Made by a program: the position numbers and the translations under genes. The notes under the pieces were generated by a model that was given only the letters and a program-made list of their open reading frames with translations, ran no database searches and was not told the DNA's origin. From Paracoccaceae bacterium (GTDB taxonomy: Bacteria; Pseudomonadota; Alphaproteobacteria; Rhodobacterales; Rhodobacteraceae): DNA of 56,776 nt. The first letter of the stretch is position 1. Each line of letters begins with the position of its first letter. This document shows positions 44,297 through 53,497 of this stretch, piece after piece. The stretch spans positions 1-56,776 of the forward strand of contig JAKITO010000018.1 of assembly GCA_021648025.1 (NCBI GenBank), written 5' to 3'.

Positions 44297-45088
44297 ATGA
44301 TGGAGATGGAAGAGGCCCTATGGGAAGAGGGCGACGCATCTTTCTATTGCCCAAACTGCGAAGATGATGTCGACGGGTCAGTTGATCTACCAGTTGTTTA
44401 CGAACACGGACATGAAGAAAACTTGCCAGTGAGTGTCCTCTGCTTTGGCTGCAATAACAGTTTTGACGGCTGGGTCAAAACCGACTGGGACAGCTGTGAA
44501 ATAGAGCTTGATGACCACTCTGACATTGAAGTTTTAGCCGGCCCAGCACTGGGCTCCTCCCATGATTATGATGATTATGATCATGAGTATTATGAATGGC
44601 TGGAACAACAAGAGCGCTCTCCACGGCCAGTATATCTGGCTTTCTGTAAGACAATCGGCGACGTGAAAGCTCTGACTTCCGGTGTGGCATTGGATCAAAA
44701 GTCCCAAATGCTGGCACGTATGTTGCTATCGCAAAGCATCACAGCACTTGAGGTGTTTCTTGCAGACACGTTGATCCTAACCGTTGCGAACAACAAGGAT
44801 GCTCAAGGTCGGTTGCTAAGGTCAAAAAGGTTGGGAATCGGCAATGCACAGTTCAGGTTAGCGGATGCAATTGGCGTCGAAGACTTTTCAAAAGAGAAGC
44901 TACTTGAACATCTTCGCGCCGTCTCATTCCATAACCTGAAGAAGGTAACGGGGCTATTTTGCGTGGGGTTGGGTATCGACATCATGCCGAAGGACGAGGA
45001 ACTTGAGCGGATCCAAAAAGCAATAATAATGCGCCATGACTGCGTCCATCGGAATGGCTTAGATAGAGAAACCGGCGAAGTACAATAG
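44297..45088 (+). pseudogene. Zinc-ribbon plus HEPN-domain protein with premature TAG
   Basis: The 263-residue frame begins with a zinc-ribbon-like pair (FYCPNCEDDVDG and VLCFGCNNSF), continues through an acidic Asp/Tyr-rich linker, and ends with a helical region containing IIMRHDCVHRNGLD. The R-x4-H in RHDCVH is the HEPN RNase-type signature. The frame stops at TAG (45086-45088), but the same frame continues for 41 sensible codons (IDQAMLLSLIETLLCMIKSV...) to a TGA at 45212-45214, so the last helix appears cut off. HEPN proteins are often toxins or antiviral RNases; the role here is unknown. Base composition is poorer in GC than the bcr genes. Confidence 0.65.
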
Positions 45089-45209
45089 ATAGACCAAGCA
45101 ATGCTTCTTAGCTTGATTGAGACTCTTCTATGCATGATCAAGTCGGTGGACAAAAAAGTTAATGACTCTGAGGCCCTTTCTAACGCTCCTGTGGGAACTG
45201 CCCGAAACG

Positions 45210-45240
45210 AATGACCGCTCCGTCCCGCTGAGCGGTCATT
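45210..45240. terminator. Perfect 11-bp inverted repeat at the end of the HEPN frame
   Basis: AATGACCGCTC (45210-45220) pairs perfectly with GAGCGGTCATT (45230-45240) around a 9-base loop. It begins at the ancestral TGA of the HEPN gene (45212-45214). No strong T-run follows on either strand, so it may be a weak terminator, an mRNA-stabilising stem or a dispersed palindrome. Confidence 0.55.
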
Positions 45241-45362
45241 GACGTTAATCGCAGTAAACGCCCGCTTCCCGCCCATCCTGACGAATTTCTGCGGCGGCCG
45301 TATTTGTCACAAAGGGCTTAAAGCGGACCAACGCAAAATCCGACGCACTTCTCCCACAGCCT

Positions 45363-46352
45363 TCACCCCAACCGCCGAACCAGCGACACCCGCTGTGCCG
45401 GGGCAAAGCCGCTGGCCTCCAGATAGGCGATCAGCCCGACATCGTTCCAGTCGATCTCGGTGCGCACCGTTTCCACCTGCAACATCGCCAGGCTGGCAAC
45501 CAGCTGAGACATCAGCGCGCGGCCAACCCCCCGACCCTGATAGCCGGGATCGACGCCGATTGTGTCCATTTCGGCCTCGGCGCTGGCATGGCCGAATTCG
45601 CCAAAATCCACCCGCGCCATGATGAACCCGACGGGGTAATCCTCAAGCTCGGCCACCAGGGACACGTGAACGCCGGTTTCCTTCAGGCTTTCGTGTTGCT
45701 TGCGGGCCAGATAATCGCCCCGGTCGGTGCCGGTATTGGCCCTGTCGATGGCAATGATCTTGCGCAGGTCGCTCTCATTCATCGTGCGGATCGGCACCTG
45801 GTCATGCGACAGGGCGTCGACATCGTCGCCATCAGGCGAGCTGTAATCCGGCTCGTCGTCCCAATCGTCCTCGCGCCCCTCGGCCAGTTGCGGTGCGATG
45901 GGGGCGGTGGACCGGGTCAGCACCAGCCTTGGCGCCAGTTCAAACCCGGCGCTGGCAAAAAACCCGAGCATGGCCCCGCCCGGCCAGTCGACCTGACAGG
46001 CCAGCGTGGCGACGCCCTTGTCGGCCAGAATGTCGCCGACCGACTGCAACAGCTGCTGACCAAACCCCTTGTGGCCATGTTCGGGGCTGACACCGATGGC
46101 ATCCAGCGACGCGCTGGCACCGGGTTTGCCGAATTCTCCGCGCTCCAGCTTGGCCAGGGCGAAACCGGCCAGTTGGCCGTCTGCCAGCACGCCGACATAG
46201 ACGTGTTCCTTTGGCCGCCTTGTTGCCGTGCCTAGGCGTTTTTCGAAATAGCCGCGCCGCGAGGCACCGGTGTTGGCCGTGTCGATGGCGATCACCGCCT
46301 CAAGATCCCGGGGGGTGAGCGGGCGGATGGTGCCGGGTGCTGGTTTGCTCAT
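45363..46352 (-). CDS. Protein with two GNAT acetyltransferase domains
   Basis: A 329-residue protein with two related GNAT domains. Domain 1 (about residues 9-150) has IRPLTPRDLEAVIAIDTANT and the acetyl-CoA loop VSPEHGHKGFGQQLLQS. Domain 2 (about 185-329) has IRTMNESDLRKIIAIDRANT and VDPGYQGRGVGRALMSQLVA. An acidic linker (EGREDDWDDEPDYSSPDGDD) joins them. Substrate unknown; CoA ligases of aromatic pathways are regulated by lysine acetylation in Rhodopseudomonas, so an enzyme target in this island is conceivable. It follows the hemerythrin gene by 15 bp and probably shares its promoter and operator. Confidence 0.85.
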   Translation of the reverse strand: MSKPAPGTIRPLTPRDLEAVIAIDTANTGASRRGYFEKRLGTATRRPKEHVYVGVLADGQLAGFALAKLERGEFGKPGASASLDAIGVSPEHGHKGFGQQLLQSVGDILADKGVATLACQVDWPGGAMLGFFASAGFELAPRLVLTRSTAPIAPQLAEGREDDWDDEPDYSSPDGDDVDALSHDQVPIRTMNESDLRKIIAIDRANTGTDRGDYLARKQHESLKETGVHVSLVAELEDYPVGFIMARVDFGEFGHASAEAEMDTIGVDPGYQGRGVGRALMSQLVASLAMLQVETVRTEIDWNDVGLIAYLEASGFAPAQRVSLVRRLG

Positions 46353-46367
46353 GACAAGGCCCTCTGG

Positions 46368-46871
46368 TCAGGTGTGCGTGTTTGCGTAACGGGTCGACAG
46401 TTCCATGTCGGTTTCGTCGTCAAGAATATCTTCCAGCATCGGCAGCAGCGCCATTTCCTCTTTCTGGATATGGGCGAACATGCGTTCGATCAACTCGCCG
46501 GCAAATGTGCGGAACTTGGTCCATTCATCGCCTGAAAACCCGCTGTCCAGTGCGCGCGCCGCGCGATCTGCAACCTGCTGACCCAGCGGCAGGATCGCCG
46601 CGTGTTCTTCGCGCAGATGGGCACCGATTGCCACATCTCCCATTTCTTCCAGGCGGGTGAACAGTTCATCCTCCTCAAAGGCAAAATGCTTGTTGATTTC
46701 GTCCTTGATGGCGCCCGCGGCAGATTTCAGCACCGCGCGAATACCCGGATCATTGGTGTCGGGGGTGGCTTTGCGGGCCTTCGCGATCATCTGGTCAAGC
46801 GCCTCGATAACGGCAATCGTTGCCTGATGATCCTCGTGTAACAACTGGGCTGTCCGGCGGGTGAAATGCAT
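46368..46871 (-). CDS. Hemerythrin HHE-domain protein
   Basis: A 167-residue four-helix hemerythrin-like protein. LLHEDHQATIAVIEALDQMI, INKHFAFEEDELFTRLEEMG, HLREEHAAILPLGQ and FAHIQKEEMALLPMLEDILD supply the His/Glu/Asp ligands for a di-iron site, of the kind that binds O2 or NO. I chose the ATG at 46871 (MHFTRRTAQ) because the longer frame to 46910 would run into the operator motif at 46904-46928. In an oxygen-sensitive anaerobic pathway it may sense or scavenge O2 or NO. Confidence 0.88.
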   Translation of the reverse strand: MHFTRRTAQLLHEDHQATIAVIEALDQMIAKARKATPDTNDPGIRAVLKSAAGAIKDEINKHFAFEEDELFTRLEEMGDVAIGAHLREEHAAILPLGQQVADRAARALDSGFSGDEWTKFRTFAGELIERMFAHIQKEEMALLPMLEDILDDETDMELSTRYANTHT

Positions 46872-46903
46872 GAGGTGTCCTCGCTCGTAAACATTAATAG
46901 CCT

Positions 46904-46928
46904 TATTCAAGTACCGTAATGCGTAATT
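46904..46928 (+). promoter_or_regulatory. Putative operator, site 3 (hemerythrin-GNAT operon)
   Basis: TATTCAAGTACCGTAATGC followed by GTAATT, matching the island motif at the invariant GTAC, AAT and CGTAA positions. It is centred about 45 bp upstream of the hemerythrin start on the minus strand. Confidence 0.6.
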
Positions 46929-46976
46929 AGGGTAAAAACAAGCGCTTTGAGTGTCCCACCGGGGTTTTGGCGTGGT

Positions 46977-48254
46977 TCAGGCCCGGTTTGACAGCGCCCA
47001 CAGCCTGACCACAAGAATGATCGCAAACGTCAAAAATGCCAGCGCGCCGAGGGTTCCAAGCGCCGCTCCGATCCGGATGCTGAGGGTCAGATCAAACACT
47101 ATTCCGGCCATGACCAGGGTCAGAGCGGCGAAATGGCACACAGCATGAATTCGCAACGGAAATTCTGCCGTAAGGTCTGACAACAGGGCCGGCACACCCG
47201 CGTGGCCCGAAGCGTGCATCGAGGCCAGAAACGGCATGATTCTTTGCAAAATCCCGGTCAGGAAGGTCAACAGCCAGCCCGCCAGAACCACAAAGCCAAA
47301 CAGCGCCGGGCCGCCGGGCAATGCCAGCCCCAGCACCAGAGCCAGGCCGATCAGCAGGCCAAGGCCCAAAAACCTCCATGACGCACGGATCAGGATAAAG
47401 GACAGGCCAAGCCGTTTGCGCATACCGGTGCGAAAGGCCGTGCGCATTGCTGCGAAATGGGCAATCACGGCACCGATGCCAGGCACAAATCCGGCAATCA
47501 TCAGGCCCGGATTCTGCATCAGCACCCCGGCCCCGACAAGGCCAAGCGCGGCGATGCCCGTCGCAAGTTGTGCCCAGCCAAGGCGCGCGGGCAGGCCGCG
47601 CGACAGCACGAACATCGGGATCAGAACCTGGGAAAGGCCCAGCACCAGCAGCCCCATGAAACCGAAGCTGGCCAATATCATGTGAACCAGCGCCATTTCG
47701 CGGCGCTCCGTCAGCAGACCAAACTGGAAATCAGCGATCAGCAGCACCCCGATGGCGACAAACCCCGCCAATGCCACCAGAGCGCCCCAGCCATGCGCCG
47801 CAACAACCGCCATGTTGCCCGCCCGCCAGAGATTGTTGCCCGTCAGGATGGCAAACACCAATAGCCCGGCACTGACCAGGCCACCCCCTGAAAACAGCGC
47901 AGGCAGCGCCGCGTTTGCCATGCCATATGCCAGCAACAGGGTGCCGGGGGCCACAAACCAAAAGCTAAGCCGTGCAGGCCATGTGCGCGCCATGGGCCTG
48001 CGGGTAACGACCGGCAGCAGTTGATAGCTGGCCCCCATGGCGCACAGCACCAACACACCGAGGGTCAGCAGGTGAATGGCGGCCAGAACCGGGCCGGTGC
48101 CGCCTGCATACCCGGCCAGGTCGGGCGCCCCGACAAACAGCATGGCCCAGGCCAGCACCTGAAACCCGGACGCTGCCAGGAAAAACCGGAACGGCACCGA
48201 GGCGGGCAGCAGCCGGTTCTTGGCACCGCCCAGAAACGATCCGGCCATGCTCAT
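46977..48254 (-). CDS. Twelve-helix membrane protein, NnrS/heme-copper oxidase-like
   Basis: A 425-residue very hydrophobic protein with about twelve membrane helices and histidines placed inside them (AAIHLLTLGVLVLCAMGASY, ALVHMILASFGFMGLLVLGL, FLASMHASGHAG, IHAVCHFAALTLVMAG). The pattern resembles NnrS and other heme/copper proteins linked to NO metabolism, but I cannot assign it firmly. It overlaps the DUF2249 gene (ATGA) and so belongs to the hcrCAB operon, where it could link electron flow or nitrosative stress to 4-hydroxybenzoate use. Confidence 0.7.
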   Translation of the reverse strand: MSMAGSFLGGAKNRLLPASVPFRFFLAASGFQVLAWAMLFVGAPDLAGYAGGTGPVLAAIHLLTLGVLVLCAMGASYQLLPVVTRRPMARTWPARLSFWFVAPGTLLLAYGMANAALPALFSGGGLVSAGLLVFAILTGNNLWRAGNMAVVAAHGWGALVALAGFVAIGVLLIADFQFGLLTERREMALVHMILASFGFMGLLVLGLSQVLIPMFVLSRGLPARLGWAQLATGIAALGLVGAGVLMQNPGLMIAGFVPGIGAVIAHFAAMRTAFRTGMRKRLGLSFILIRASWRFLGLGLLIGLALVLGLALPGGPALFGFVVLAGWLLTFLTGILQRIMPFLASMHASGHAGVPALLSDLTAEFPLRIHAVCHFAALTLVMAGIVFDLTLSIRIGAALGTLGALAFLTFAIILVVRLWALSNRA

Positions 48255-48538
48255 GGGGTGCGGTTCAGGCGTAGGCGAATCTCGCCGGGATCGCCGGGGA
48301 TTTGCGTGCAAGTCCAGCCGCGCATCGCCAGTTCCGGGAACAGGTAGATCGGCTGGCGGTCGTGATGCACGGTGACCGGCCCGCTTTGATCCGGTTGGTC
48401 CAGCTGCCCCAGAATGGCGACCATCGGCTCGGGTGGGTCAAGGCCGCGCACGTCGATATGCAACCCGTCGCCTTCCTGCCAGTGGCGCCCGGGCAAGTGG
48501 CGCCCGGGCCAGTCGCGATCAGGCAAACCGCCCGTCAT
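48251..48538 (-). CDS. DUF2249 domain protein
   Basis: A 95-residue protein with the DUF2249 pattern LHIDVRGLDPPEPMVAILGQ, VTVHHDRQPIYLFPELAMRG and WTCTQI. Such proteins often accompany hemerythrins and denitrification genes; their function is unknown. The N-terminus is a short His/Arg/Gly-rich segment with a doubled PGRH. ATGA overlaps tie it to hcrB before it and to the membrane-protein gene after it. Confidence 0.78.
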   Translation of the reverse strand: MTGGLPDRDWPGRHLPGRHWQEGDGLHIDVRGLDPPEPMVAILGQLDQPDQSGPVTVHHDRQPIYLFPELAMRGWTCTQIPGDPGEIRLRLNRTP

Positions 48539-49500
48539 ATCAACGAGCGCGCCAGCCGCATGGCCAGTGCCGCCACCGACAATCTGCGATAATGCGGTGC
48601 GATTGTGGTGGTGCGCTGGGGCGAGACGCCTTTTTGCATCCGCTTTCCCAGTGCCGCGAAATACGCCTTTGGGTCTTCGCGGTCTTGAAGTGGGGGAACG
48701 TCAATACCGACAGGTCTGGAATTGGTGCCGGTTACGGCAATCGAAATTTGCTTCGCACCGTCCGGCGTGGTCAGGCAGGCCACCGCAACCCCTGCCAGCG
48801 GAAAGTCGATGGCACCGCGCACCCGGATTTTGTCATAGACCGATGCCGCATCTGTCGGCGGCACAATCACCGCAATCACGATCTCGTCACGGCCAAGGGT
48901 CAGGTAATCGGTGCCGTCCTCGCGGTATAAATCCGTCAGGGCAATACGCCGGATGCCCTTGGGTCCGGCAATATCAACCTGTGCCCCGTATACCATCAGG
49001 GCAGGCGCCAGATCGCCGCAAAATGCCGCGCGGCAGCGCTTGCCCCTTGGTGCGACATGACAGATGTCGCCGCGATACTTCAGGCAGAAATCAGTGGATT
49101 TCCGCCACCAGTGGCTTTGGTTGTAATAAAGGCATCTTGTGTCCTGACACAAATTGCCGCCAATAGTTGCCGCCTCTCGGTGGCTTGGTCCGGCAACCGC
49201 ACGCGAAGCTTGCGAAATTGCCCGGTAAGACAGGGCGATACCTGCGTGATCGGCCAGATCGCGCAGGGTTACCCCGGCCCCGATGCGCAGGCCGCTTTCG
49301 TCCATACCGATGGTTTTCAGATCACCAATCCCGCTCAGATCAACCAGGGTTTCTGCCGCGACCAGCCCACGCCGCATATTGACGATCAGATCGGTTCCAC
49401 CGGCACAAAGACGCGCGCCGGGGGTGGCGCGCAGGGCATCAAGCGCCTGCTCAACGCTTTCAGGGCGCAGCAGTCTGAATTTAGGGAGTGCGCGGCTCAT
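48535..49500 (-). CDS. hcrB: 4-hydroxybenzoyl-CoA reductase beta subunit (FAD, extra [4Fe-4S])
   Basis: A 321-residue FAD subunit of the xanthine oxidase family. [20 protein letters not shown] and [13 protein letters not shown] are FAD loops. It carries the diagnostic insert of 4-hydroxybenzoyl-CoA reductase: cysteines in [31 protein letters not shown] and [13 protein letters not shown], which in Thauera HcrB bind an additional [4Fe-4S] cluster. This is the strongest evidence that hcrCAB removes the 4-hydroxyl of 4-hydroxybenzoyl-CoA to give benzoyl-CoA, with ferredoxin as donor. ATGA overlaps on both sides. Confidence 0.93.
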   Translation of the reverse strand: MSRALPKFRLLRPESVEQALDALRATPGARLCAGGTDLIVNMRRGLVAAETLVDLSGIGDLKTIGMDESGLRIGAGVTLRDLADHAGIALSYRAISQASRAVAGPSHREAATIGGNLCQDTRCLYYNQSHWWRKSTDFCLKYRGDICHVAPRGKRCRAAFCGDLAPALMVYGAQVDIAGPKGIRRIALTDLYREDGTDYLTLGRDEIVIAVIVPPTDAASVYDKIRVRGAIDFPLAGVAVACLTTPDGAKQISIAVTGTNSRPVGIDVPPLQDREDPKAYFAALGKRMQKGVSPQRTTTIAPHYRRLSVAALAMRLARSLI

Positions 49501-51809
49501 GTCACGGCCTCCTTTTTGCGGGCTGCCTTTTGGTATTTGATCAGCGCCGCCAATACCCGGTCCGGGGTCAGGGGCAGGAAATTTGCGTCCAGCCCGATCG
49601 CATCACCAACCGCATTCACCAGCGCCGGGGGAAAGCCCGACAATGCGCCTTCGCCGGCCTCCTTGGCACCAAAGGGTCCAAGCGGGTCGATGGTTTCGAC
49701 GATCTGCACGTAGATATCGGGGGATTCGACGATGGTGGGAAAACGGTAATCAAGGAAATTCGCATGGGCAGGCAGGCCCTCGACATAGCGGGTTTCCTCG
49801 CTCAGCGCCTGCCCCAATCCCATCCAGACCGACCCTTCGATCTGTCCCTCGACCGCCAGCGGGTTGATGGCAAAGCCACAATCCAGCGCCGCCCAGACCT
49901 TTTCAACGTGAATCTGTCCGGTTTCGGCGTCCACCGCGACCTCGACCACCTGCGCGGCATAGGAAAACCCCATGGTCGAGCCGACAGCGCCGCCGCGATG
50001 CTTGCCGCCCTGCGCCTTTTGTGGGGTGGTGAAGGTGCCCTTGACGGTGATTGTGCCCTCGCGCGCCAGCGCGGCGATGGCCACCTCGTGAAACGACAGG
50101 GCCGATTGCGTGCTGCCCTCGACAAAGAAACTCTCGCCTTCGCAGGTGATATCTTCGGGGGCGACCTCAAGCTTCGCAGCCGCCGCGTTTATCAGCTTTT
50201 CACGCAGGGCGCGGGCCGCCTCGATGGCCGCATTGCCAACCATGAAAGTCACCCGGCTGGAATAGGACCCGTTGTCCTTCGGGGTGATCACGCTGTCATT
50301 GCTAACCACCCGGATGCGGTCCATATGGATGCTCAGAATTTCGGCGGCGGCAATGGCGACGATTGTGCTCGATCCCTGACCGATGTCAGAGGCACCGGTC
50401 AGCACCGTGACCGACCCGTCGAAATCCAGCTTCATCGACACCACCGCGTGTGGCTCTCCGGTCCAGTGCACCGGCTTGGCCGCCCCGCTGACATAATGCG
50501 AACAGGCCATGCCCAGACCGCGCCCAAGAGGCATCCTGCCCTTGCGCGCTTGCCAGTCGCTGGCGGCCTCGACCTTGTCCAGACATTCGCCCAGCCCATA
50601 GGAATTGATCATCAGCCCGTTATCCGTGAACATCGGTGCCTCCAGCAGATTGGCGCGCCTCACCGCAAACGGGTCCAGCCCCAGATCGCGCGCCATCCGG
50701 TCCAGAACGCATTCGAACGCGTGACGCACATCGACCGTGCCGTGACCGCGCATCGCCCCGCAGGGCGGCGTGTTGGTATAAACCCGGTAGCCGTCGAATT
50801 TTACCGCCCCCACGCGGTAAATCCCCTGCAACAAGGCCCCGGCATAAAGGATGGTCACCAGCCCATAACCCGCATAAGCCCCACCTGCCATCACTGCCTC
50901 GCAACTCACCGCAGTGATCTGGCCCGACTTGCTCAGTCCGATTTTCATGCGAACCCTGGTATCGGGACGCCCGCGATGGGTCAGGAAATTTTCCTCGCGG
51001 CTCAGGCGCATCATCACTTTGCCCCCCGCCGCACGGGCCAGAAGGGCGGCGATGATCTCAAAGTTCAGGGTCTCGGTGCGCGCACCAAACCCGCCGCCGA
51101 CAAATGGCTTGACCACCCGGATCCGGGCACTGTCCATCTCAAGGCAACGCGCCAGCGTCAGATGTACGTAAAACGGCACCTGGCTGACCGAGTGCAGGGT
51201 CAGGCGGTCGCGTTCGGGGTCGTATTCGGCAAGGGCCGCGTGTGGCTCCATCTGCGCGTGGTTGACTTCGGCGCATTCAAAAACCTGTTCGTGGATCAGA
51301 TCGGCCTGGGCAAATCCGGCCTTCACATCGCCAAACTCGTGATGCACCTCGCGTTCCAGATTGCCCGGCTTTCCCTCGTGCAACTGCTCTGCGTCCGGTG
51401 CGCGTGCCTCAGTGGCGGTGTAAACTGCGGGCAGGGCTTCGATTTCCAGCTCTATCAGCTCCAGCGCCGCCTCGGCGGTGGCCGCGTCCACCGCCGCCAC
51501 CGCCGCCAGCGGTTCGCCGCGATAACGGACCTTGTCGCGCGCCATCGGGTATTCGTTCATCGCAATGGGAATGACCCCGAAGGTCAGCGCGCAATCGGCG
51601 CCGGTGACAATCGCCACAACCCCGTCCAGCGCGGCGGCGGCGGCTGTGTCGATGCGCAGGATCCGCCCGTGGCTGACCGGGGATCGCAGTATCCGCCCGA
51701 TCAGGCAATTGCCAGTTTCCAGATCACCCGTGAACCGCGCCCGCCCGGTGACCTTTTCGATCCCGTCAACCAGCGGCTGCGCCCTGCCTGCTGCGGTTCG
51801 GACATTCAT
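49497..51809 (-). CDS. hcrA: 4-hydroxybenzoyl-CoA reductase alpha subunit (molybdenum)
   Basis: A 770-residue molybdopterin-cytosine-dinucleotide subunit. The N-terminal fumarylacetoacetase-like domain begins [20 protein letters not shown]. The Mo-binding part has [40 protein letters not shown] and [20 protein letters not shown]. The ATG at 51809 ([16 protein letters not shown]) overlaps the hcrC stop; the longer frame to 51884 is unlikely. A long open frame on the opposite strand is a GC-driven shadow. Confidence 0.93.
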   Translation of the reverse strand: MNVRTAAGRAQPLVDGIEKVTGRARFTGDLETGNCLIGRILRSPVSHGRILRIDTAAAAALDGVVAIVTGADCALTFGVIPIAMNEYPMARDKVRYRGEPLAAVAAVDAATAEAALELIELEIEALPAVYTATEARAPDAEQLHEGKPGNLEREVHHEFGDVKAGFAQADLIHEQVFECAEVNHAQMEPHAALAEYDPERDRLTLHSVSQVPFYVHLTLARCLEMDSARIRVVKPFVGGGFGARTETLNFEIIAALLARAAGGKVMMRLSREENFLTHRGRPDTRVRMKIGLSKSGQITAVSCEAVMAGGAYAGYGLVTILYAGALLQGIYRVGAVKFDGYRVYTNTPPCGAMRGHGTVDVRHAFECVLDRMARDLGLDPFAVRRANLLEAPMFTDNGLMINSYGLGECLDKVEAASDWQARKGRMPLGRGLGMACSHYVSGAAKPVHWTGEPHAVVSMKLDFDGSVTVLTGASDIGQGSSTIVAIAAAEILSIHMDRIRVVSNDSVITPKDNGSYSSRVTFMVGNAAIEAARALREKLINAAAAKLEVAPEDITCEGESFFVEGSTQSALSFHEVAIAALAREGTITVKGTFTTPQKAQGGKHRGGAVGSTMGFSYAAQVVEVAVDAETGQIHVEKVWAALDCGFAINPLAVEGQIEGSVWMGLGQALSEETRYVEGLPAHANFLDYRFPTIVESPDIYVQIVETIDPLGPFGAKEAGEGALSGFPPALVNAVGDAIGLDANFLPLTPDRVLAALIKYQKAARKKEAVT

Positions 51810-52285
51810 GGCGCCGCCTCTCTTCCCATCCCGGCCGCCGCGCGTACCGAGCGGATGATTTTCACATATCCGGTGCAGCGGCACAGATTTCCGCCAAGCG
51901 CCGCTTTGATCTGGGTATCATCCGGGGTCGGGTTGCGCCGCAGCAGGGCATCGGCGGCCATGATCATTCCTGGCGTGCAGAACCCGCATTGGGCGCCAAG
52001 GCTCTGATGAAAGGCGCGTTGCAGCGCCGACAGTCGCCCGTTGGTCGCCTGACCTTCGATTGTCTCAACCTCGCGGCCTTCACAACTGGCCGCCAGCGTG
52101 ATGCAGGACAGGCGCGCGCGCCCGTCAACCAGCACCGTGCAGGCACCACATTCGCCGCCGTCGCAGCCCTGTTTGGTTCCGGTCAGATGCCGTGCACCGC
52201 GCAGGTAATCGATCAGCAGGACGTTGTCGTCAATGGCGTCCTCGACCGGGGCTCCATTGATTTTCAGGGTAATAATCCGCTTCAT
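51806..52285 (-). CDS. hcrC: 4-hydroxybenzoyl-CoA reductase gamma subunit (2x[2Fe-2S])
   Basis: A 159-residue subunit. The plant-type ferredoxin cluster is [20 protein letters not shown] with a later SCITLA; the helical-domain cluster is [20 protein letters not shown] with [11 protein letters not shown]. It conducts electrons between the donor and the FAD/Mo centres. First gene of hcrC-hcrA-hcrB-DUF2249-membrane protein, all joined by ATGA overlaps. An operator-like motif lies 40 bp upstream. Confidence 0.94.
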   Translation of the reverse strand: MKRIITLKINGAPVEDAIDDNVLLIDYLRGARHLTGTKQGCDGGECGACTVLVDGRARLSCITLAASCEGREVETIEGQATNGRLSALQRAFHQSLGAQCGFCTPGMIMAADALLRRNPTPDDTQIKAALGGNLCRCTGYVKIIRSVRAAAGMGREAAP

Positions 52286-52324
52286 GCAAAGACCCTTTTT
52301 GCTGGCGCTGACTCTCTAAAGCAA

Positions 52325-52349
52325 TATAACAGTACCATAATACCTAAAT
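52325..52349 (+). promoter_or_regulatory. Putative operator, site 4 (hcr operon)
   Basis: TATAACAGTACCATAATAC followed by CTAAAT. It lies 40 bp upstream of the hcrC start (minus strand) and 190 bp upstream of the divergent GNAT gene, so control of hcr is the more likely role. Confidence 0.68.
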
Positions 52350-52538
52350 TAAAGCTATAGTCCATGGATCAGGGTGAAACCGAGCAGTCGCACGGGCTAT
52401 TGACGCCTTTCATTGCGCCTTTTGAGGGCGGACTGGCACGCAACGCTGGATCGGTTGCCAGAACAGGTGTATCTGGTCTATATATTTTGGACTTTTGGGT
52501 CGGCACAGGCGGGCCGGATGCAGAAAAAGGGCGATCAG

Positions 52539-53018
52539 ATGAACCAACCCGAGCTTGCCAGCACTATTGCCATCCGTCGGGTGACGCAGGGCGATTTGGG
52601 TGACGTGGTCGCGCTGGACAAGCGGGTGACCGGGAACGCAAAACCGGATTATTGGCAGGATATTTTTGAACGCTACGCCACCAGACGGCTGGATCAGCGG
52701 TTCTTTCTGGTCGCCGAGGCCGACACGGGTGCGGCGCAGTTTCCGCTGTTGGGCTATATCGTCGGCGAAGTGCGCGGCTGGGAATTCGGCTCAGAACCCT
52801 GCGGCTGGATATTTGCCTTTTCGGTAGAGCCGGACACGCGCCAGCAGGGGGTCGGTGAACATCTGTTCCAGGCCATGTCAGCGGCGTTCAAAACCGCCGG
52901 AATCGGCACCATGCGCACGATGGTGGCGCGCCAAAACCAGTTGCACATGGCGTTTTTTCGCAGCGAAGGTATGGTTGCGGGACCGTATATTCAGTTGGAA
53001 ATGGAAATTGATGACTAG
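52539..53018 (+). CDS. GNAT acetyltransferase, BadL-like
   Basis: A 159-residue single GNAT domain: IAIRRVTQGDLGDVVALDKR at the start, LGYIVGEVRGWEFGSEPCGW and the acetyl-CoA loop VEPDTRQQGVGEHLFQAMSA. It sits 45 bp before an Rrf2 regulator, the same pairing as badL-badM in Rhodopseudomonas palustris, where BadL acetylates aminobenzoates as I recall. I chose the ATG at 52539 (MNQPELAS); an in-frame ATG at 52518 is possible. Protein acetylation is the alternative role. Confidence 0.75.
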   Translation: MNQPELASTIAIRRVTQGDLGDVVALDKRVTGNAKPDYWQDIFERYATRRLDQRFFLVAEADTGAAQFPLLGYIVGEVRGWEFGSEPCGWIFAFSVEPDTRQQGVGEHLFQAMSAAFKTAGIGTMRTMVARQNQLHMAFFRSEGMVAGPYIQLEMEIDD

Positions 53019-53063
53019 TTGGCCCTGCCTCGGGTCCGGTCACGAATAATGGGGATTTGAACG

Positions 53064-53492
53064 TTGCAGACATCAAGCCGACTGGCAATTTATGCCCTGA
53101 TAGAACTGGCTGCAAACCCGGAGCGTCAGGTTTCAGTATCCGAGATCGGTGAAAAATACCGGATATCCTCGCATCATCTGGCCAAGGTGATGCACACGCT
53201 GGGCCGGGCCGGGCTGGTGCGCTCGATCCGCGGGGTCGGCGGCGGCTACAGCTTTAGCGGCAATGCCAAACGCACCACGCTTCTGGATGTGATCGAACTG
53301 TTCGAGGATGCCACGGGCGACTGCAAACTTGCGGATCCATCAAAGGCGAACGACGCAGAGTGGGTTCTGTTCGACGTGATGTGCGAGATCGACGACATCG
53401 CCCGCGCCACCTTTGGCGCGATTACCCTGGCAACCATGCTCAAACAGATCGGGCGGCGCACCAAACAGGCCAGAGAGCGCGCGAGCGGCTGA
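53064..53492 (+). CDS. badM: Rrf2-family transcriptional regulator, BadM-like
   Basis: A 142-residue Rrf2-type winged-helix regulator: SSRLAIYALIELAANPERQV, EIGEKYRISSHHLAKVMHTL (recognition helix) and GRAGLVRSIRGVGGGYSFSG (wing). It starts with TTG at 53064. IscR and NsrR carry three closely spaced cysteines; here only one lies in that loop (GDCKLADPSK) and another further on (VMCEI), so a classical iron-sulfur sensor is unlikely. BadM represses benzoyl-CoA reductase genes in R. palustris. As the only regulator gene in the island it is the best candidate to bind the shared 25-bp motif. Confidence 0.8.
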   Translation: MQTSSRLAIYALIELAANPERQVSVSEIGEKYRISSHHLAKVMHTLGRAGLVRSIRGVGGGYSFSGNAKRTTLLDVIELFEDATGDCKLADPSKANDAEWVLFDVMCEIDDIARATFGAITLATMLKQIGRRTKQARERASG

Positions 53493-53497
53493 AAAAG

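Noticed and set aside
45086..45088. TAG in the HEPN gene as programmed readthrough or pyrrolysine
   Set aside because: No pyrrolysine genes or readthrough context are visible; a simple nonsense mutation is the plainer explanation.
49488..52007. 839-codon open frame on the plus strand
   Set aside because: It is antisense to hcrA, whose protein is fully recognisable. The product is Arg/His/Gly-rich without domains, typical of GC-rich third-position shadows.
53064..53492. NsrR or IscR assignment for the Rrf2 protein, suggested by nearby hemerythrin, DUF2249 and NnrS-like genes
   Set aside because: The three-cysteine cluster motif is absent, and the badL-badM-like context and operator distribution fit BadM better.
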